DNA of 23,211 nt. It comes from a bacterium (GTDB lineage: Bacteria; Patescibacteriota; Minisyncoccia; Minisyncoccales; PWPS01). The notes beneath the pieces were generated by a model that was given only the letters and a program-made list of their open reading frames with translations, ran no database searches and was not told where the DNA came from. A program made the translations under genes and the position numbers. The stretch spans positions 1-23,211 of the forward strand of contig JAGYLR010000006.1 of the NCBI GenBank assembly GCA_018400895.1, written 5' to 3'. Positions 21,784 through 23,211 of this stretch are shown here, in pieces; positions within the stretch are counted from its first letter, which is position 1, and the number at the start of each line of letters is the position of its first letter.

Positions 21784-22773
21784 TTATTTTTCAATTAATT
21801 CTTTAACCTGCTCTTTAATTTCTTTAAGTAACGAAGCATCGCCATCAAGAACCTTTTTAAATCCTTCAAACCCTGAAGCTTTAATGTCTTTATAATTTAG
21901 CCACGCTCCTGCCTTTGACACTATCTTATTCTCTAACGCTAGATTTAGAATATCTGCAGATACCGATATTCCTTCTCCATAATATACATCATATTCTGCC
22001 GACCTAAAAGGTGGTGCTACCTTATTCTTAACAACGCTTGCCCTTATTCTTTCTCCAATTTCTACGTCTTTAGACTTTAATCTACCTCTTTTTTTAAGAT
22101 TTATCCTTACAGAAGAATAAAACTTTAAAGCTAAACCTCCTGACGTTACCTCTGGGTTGCCGTATCCTCCAATTTTCTGCCTTACCTGATTTAAGAATAC
22201 CACCGAAGTTCTTGTTGCCGATATTGATTTTGAAAGTTTCCTTAAAGCAGACGACATCAACCTTGCCTGTAAGCCAATAGTTGCATCCCCTATTTCCCCC
22301 TCTATTTCCGCTCTAGGAGAAAGTGCTGCAACAGAATCTATTACTACTACCGATATCTCTTTACTTTTAACTAAATGTTCTAATAACTGCAATGCCTGTT
22401 CCGCTGAGTCTGGCTGTGATATTAAAAGCTTATTTATATCCACCCCTATCTTTTCTGCGTAATCTAAACTCAAAGAATTTTCAGCATCTATAAAAGCTGC
22501 AACACCTTCTTTTTGCGCTTCTTTTATTATGTGTAAAGACAAAGTTGTTTTCCCCGTTGCCTCCTGCCCAAAGATTTCCGTTACTCTACCTCTTGGAATC
22601 CCCCCAACCCCCAACGCTCTATCTAAAGAAAAAGACCCTGTTGAAATCACATCTATATCCTTTTTTTCTACATCACCTGCGTTTATGATAATATCATCTC
22701 CTAGTTCACCTTTAATCGTTTGAACAACCTTATCTAAATCTTTTTCTTGTTTTATGACAGCTTCTTTTTTCAT
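21784..22773 (-). CDS. recA: RecA-family recombinase
   Basis: This 329-residue protein is a phage RecA that would pair homologous DNA and support replication or repair. It shows GSFSLDRALGVGGIPRGR (46-63), Walker A GQEATGKT (69-76, replacing the usual GPESSGKT), FIDAENSLSLDYAEKIGVD (94-112, with the catalytic Glu in the DAE position), Walker B VVVID (142-146), and FLNQVRQKIGGYGNPEVT (193-210) with the Gln of the allosteric site. The C-terminal part is shorter than bacterial RecA but contains VSADILNLALENKIVSKAGAW. It is preceded by a DUF1016-like gene and has an A-rich leader. Divergence from bacterial RecA suggests an old phage gene rather than a recent host capture. Confidence 0.9.
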   Translation of the reverse strand: MKKEAVIKQEKDLDKVVQTIKGELGDDIIINAGDVEKKDIDVISTGSFSLDRALGVGGIPRGRVTEIFGQEATGKTTLSLHIIKEAQKEGVAAFIDAENSLSLDYAEKIGVDINKLLISQPDSAEQALQLLEHLVKSKEISVVVIDSVAALSPRAEIEGEIGDATIGLQARLMSSALRKLSKSISATRTSVVFLNQVRQKIGGYGNPEVTSGGLALKFYSSVRINLKKRGRLKSKDVEIGERIRASVVKNKVAPPFRSAEYDVYYGEGISVSADILNLALENKIVSKAGAWLNYKDIKASGFEGFKKVLDGDASLLKEIKEQVKELIEK

Positions 22774-22775
22774 AT

Positions 22776-23211
22776 TTATTTCTTATTTTGTATTATATTT
22801 AAAAAATCTTGATAAGAAAAACGTTTTTTACATTTCTCGCAAATAAGAACTTCGTGGCTACAATCTTCATCGCCCAAACTGTCTATGTTCTTTTTTTCTT
22901 CTCTTGGTGTTGGTAATATTTTTTGCGTTATCTTAAACCAAGAAAGGTTGCTTTTTTCTTGAACGGTAAGTCCTTTACTTGTGCTGATTTTTAATATTGC
23001 TTCCTCAAAGGTTTTTTCAGGAAACATTTTATAGAACTGCATTGCCTTATAAATAGTTGGAACAGAAACATAATCTAAATCTTTAGCTAGGTTTTCAATA
23101 GTGTTCTTCCCATAGACCCCTTTTGCGAAGTTGTCTTGCTCAGATACTATAATTTTGCCCAGTAGCCATTTGCCTTTTATTATTTCCTCTCTTGCTATTG
23201 CAAGTGAATTA
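22776..23211 (-). CDS. DUF1016-like N-terminal domain with C-terminal zinc ribbon (partial)
   Basis: The reading frame continues past the ATG at 23042 to the right edge, so the true start lies outside. The visible 144 residues begin NSLAIAREEIIKGKWLLGKIIV, followed by VYGKNTIENLAKDLDYVS, YKAMQFYKMFP and LSWFKITQKILP. This resembles the DUF1016 N-terminal region (YhcG-type proteins), a DNA-binding or nuclease-associated module. The end carries CSHEVLICEKCKKRF, a zinc-ribbon-like CxxxxxxCxxC. It ends 2 nt before RecA, so the two are co-translated. A phage recombination or DNA-processing role is plausible. The PD-(D/E)XK nuclease domain of full-length YhcG is not present here. Confidence 0.6.
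   Translation of the reverse strand, partial: NSLAIAREEIIKGKWLLGKIIVSEQDNFAKGVYGKNTIENLAKDLDYVSVPTIYKAMQFYKMFPEKTFEEAILKISTSKGLTVQEKSNLSWFKITQKILPTPREEKKNIDSLGDEDCSHEVLICEKCKKRFSYQDFLNIIQNKK

Overview
The window reads as a contiguous piece of a low-GC (about one third G+C by eye) tailed double-stranded DNA phage or prophage of the class Caudoviricetes. Every convincing gene lies on the minus strand, so transcription runs from the right edge to the left. Genes are packed with ATGA, TAATG or short overlaps. The marker genes are large terminase, portal, MuF-type head protein, prohead protease/scaffold, HK97-type major capsid and a fibre-like protein. The standard genetic code is used (TAA, TAG and TGA all stop). 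Shine-Dalgarno sequences are mostly absent and many starts have A-rich leaders, which fits a host with weak SD use such as Bacteroidota or candidate-phylum bacteria. The host cannot be fixed from this window, and no integrase or lysis gene is visible.

Layout in transcription order. (1) 23211-20940: replication and regulation genes: a partial DUF1016-like protein, RecA, a small zinc-ribbon protein, an HNH nuclease and a helix-turn-helix protein. (2) 20885-17267: a putative DNA base-modification island behind a good sigma-70-like promoter. It holds two ParB-like proteins, a glycosyltransferase resembling the TET-associated family, a zinc-ribbon protein and two diverged Mom-like GNAT proteins. 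Each Mom-like gene ends at a tRNA-like element: a 50-nt mini tRNA-like fold, and a degenerate tRNA-Gly(UCC). (3) 17253-15123: putative small terminase and large terminase. (4) 15126-9187: a glycan cassette inserted between terminase and portal. It has a cytidylyltransferase-family protein, a GT-A transferase, three tandem paralogous GT2 enzymes, a nitroreductase, a GT32-like protein with an altered DXD motif, and a GT4 enzyme with its own promoter. (5) 9203-1: head and virion genes: zinc-ribbon protein, portal, MuF protein, two small proteins, protease fused to a very acidic scaffold, major capsid protein, a virion-like protein, a zinc-finger protein, a conserved hypothetical and a truncated fibre/structural protein.

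Two candidate systems stand out. First, the MuF head protein carries a C-terminal RelA/SpoT-like nucleotidyltransferase domain, the architecture of a polymorphic toxin delivered with the virion. A small acidic gene follows it with a TAATG overlap and could be its immunity protein. Second, the ParB/glycosyltransferase/Mom-like island suggests an elaborate, possibly two-step hypermodification of phage DNA that would protect it from host nucleases. Both functions are inferred from domain resemblance and context.
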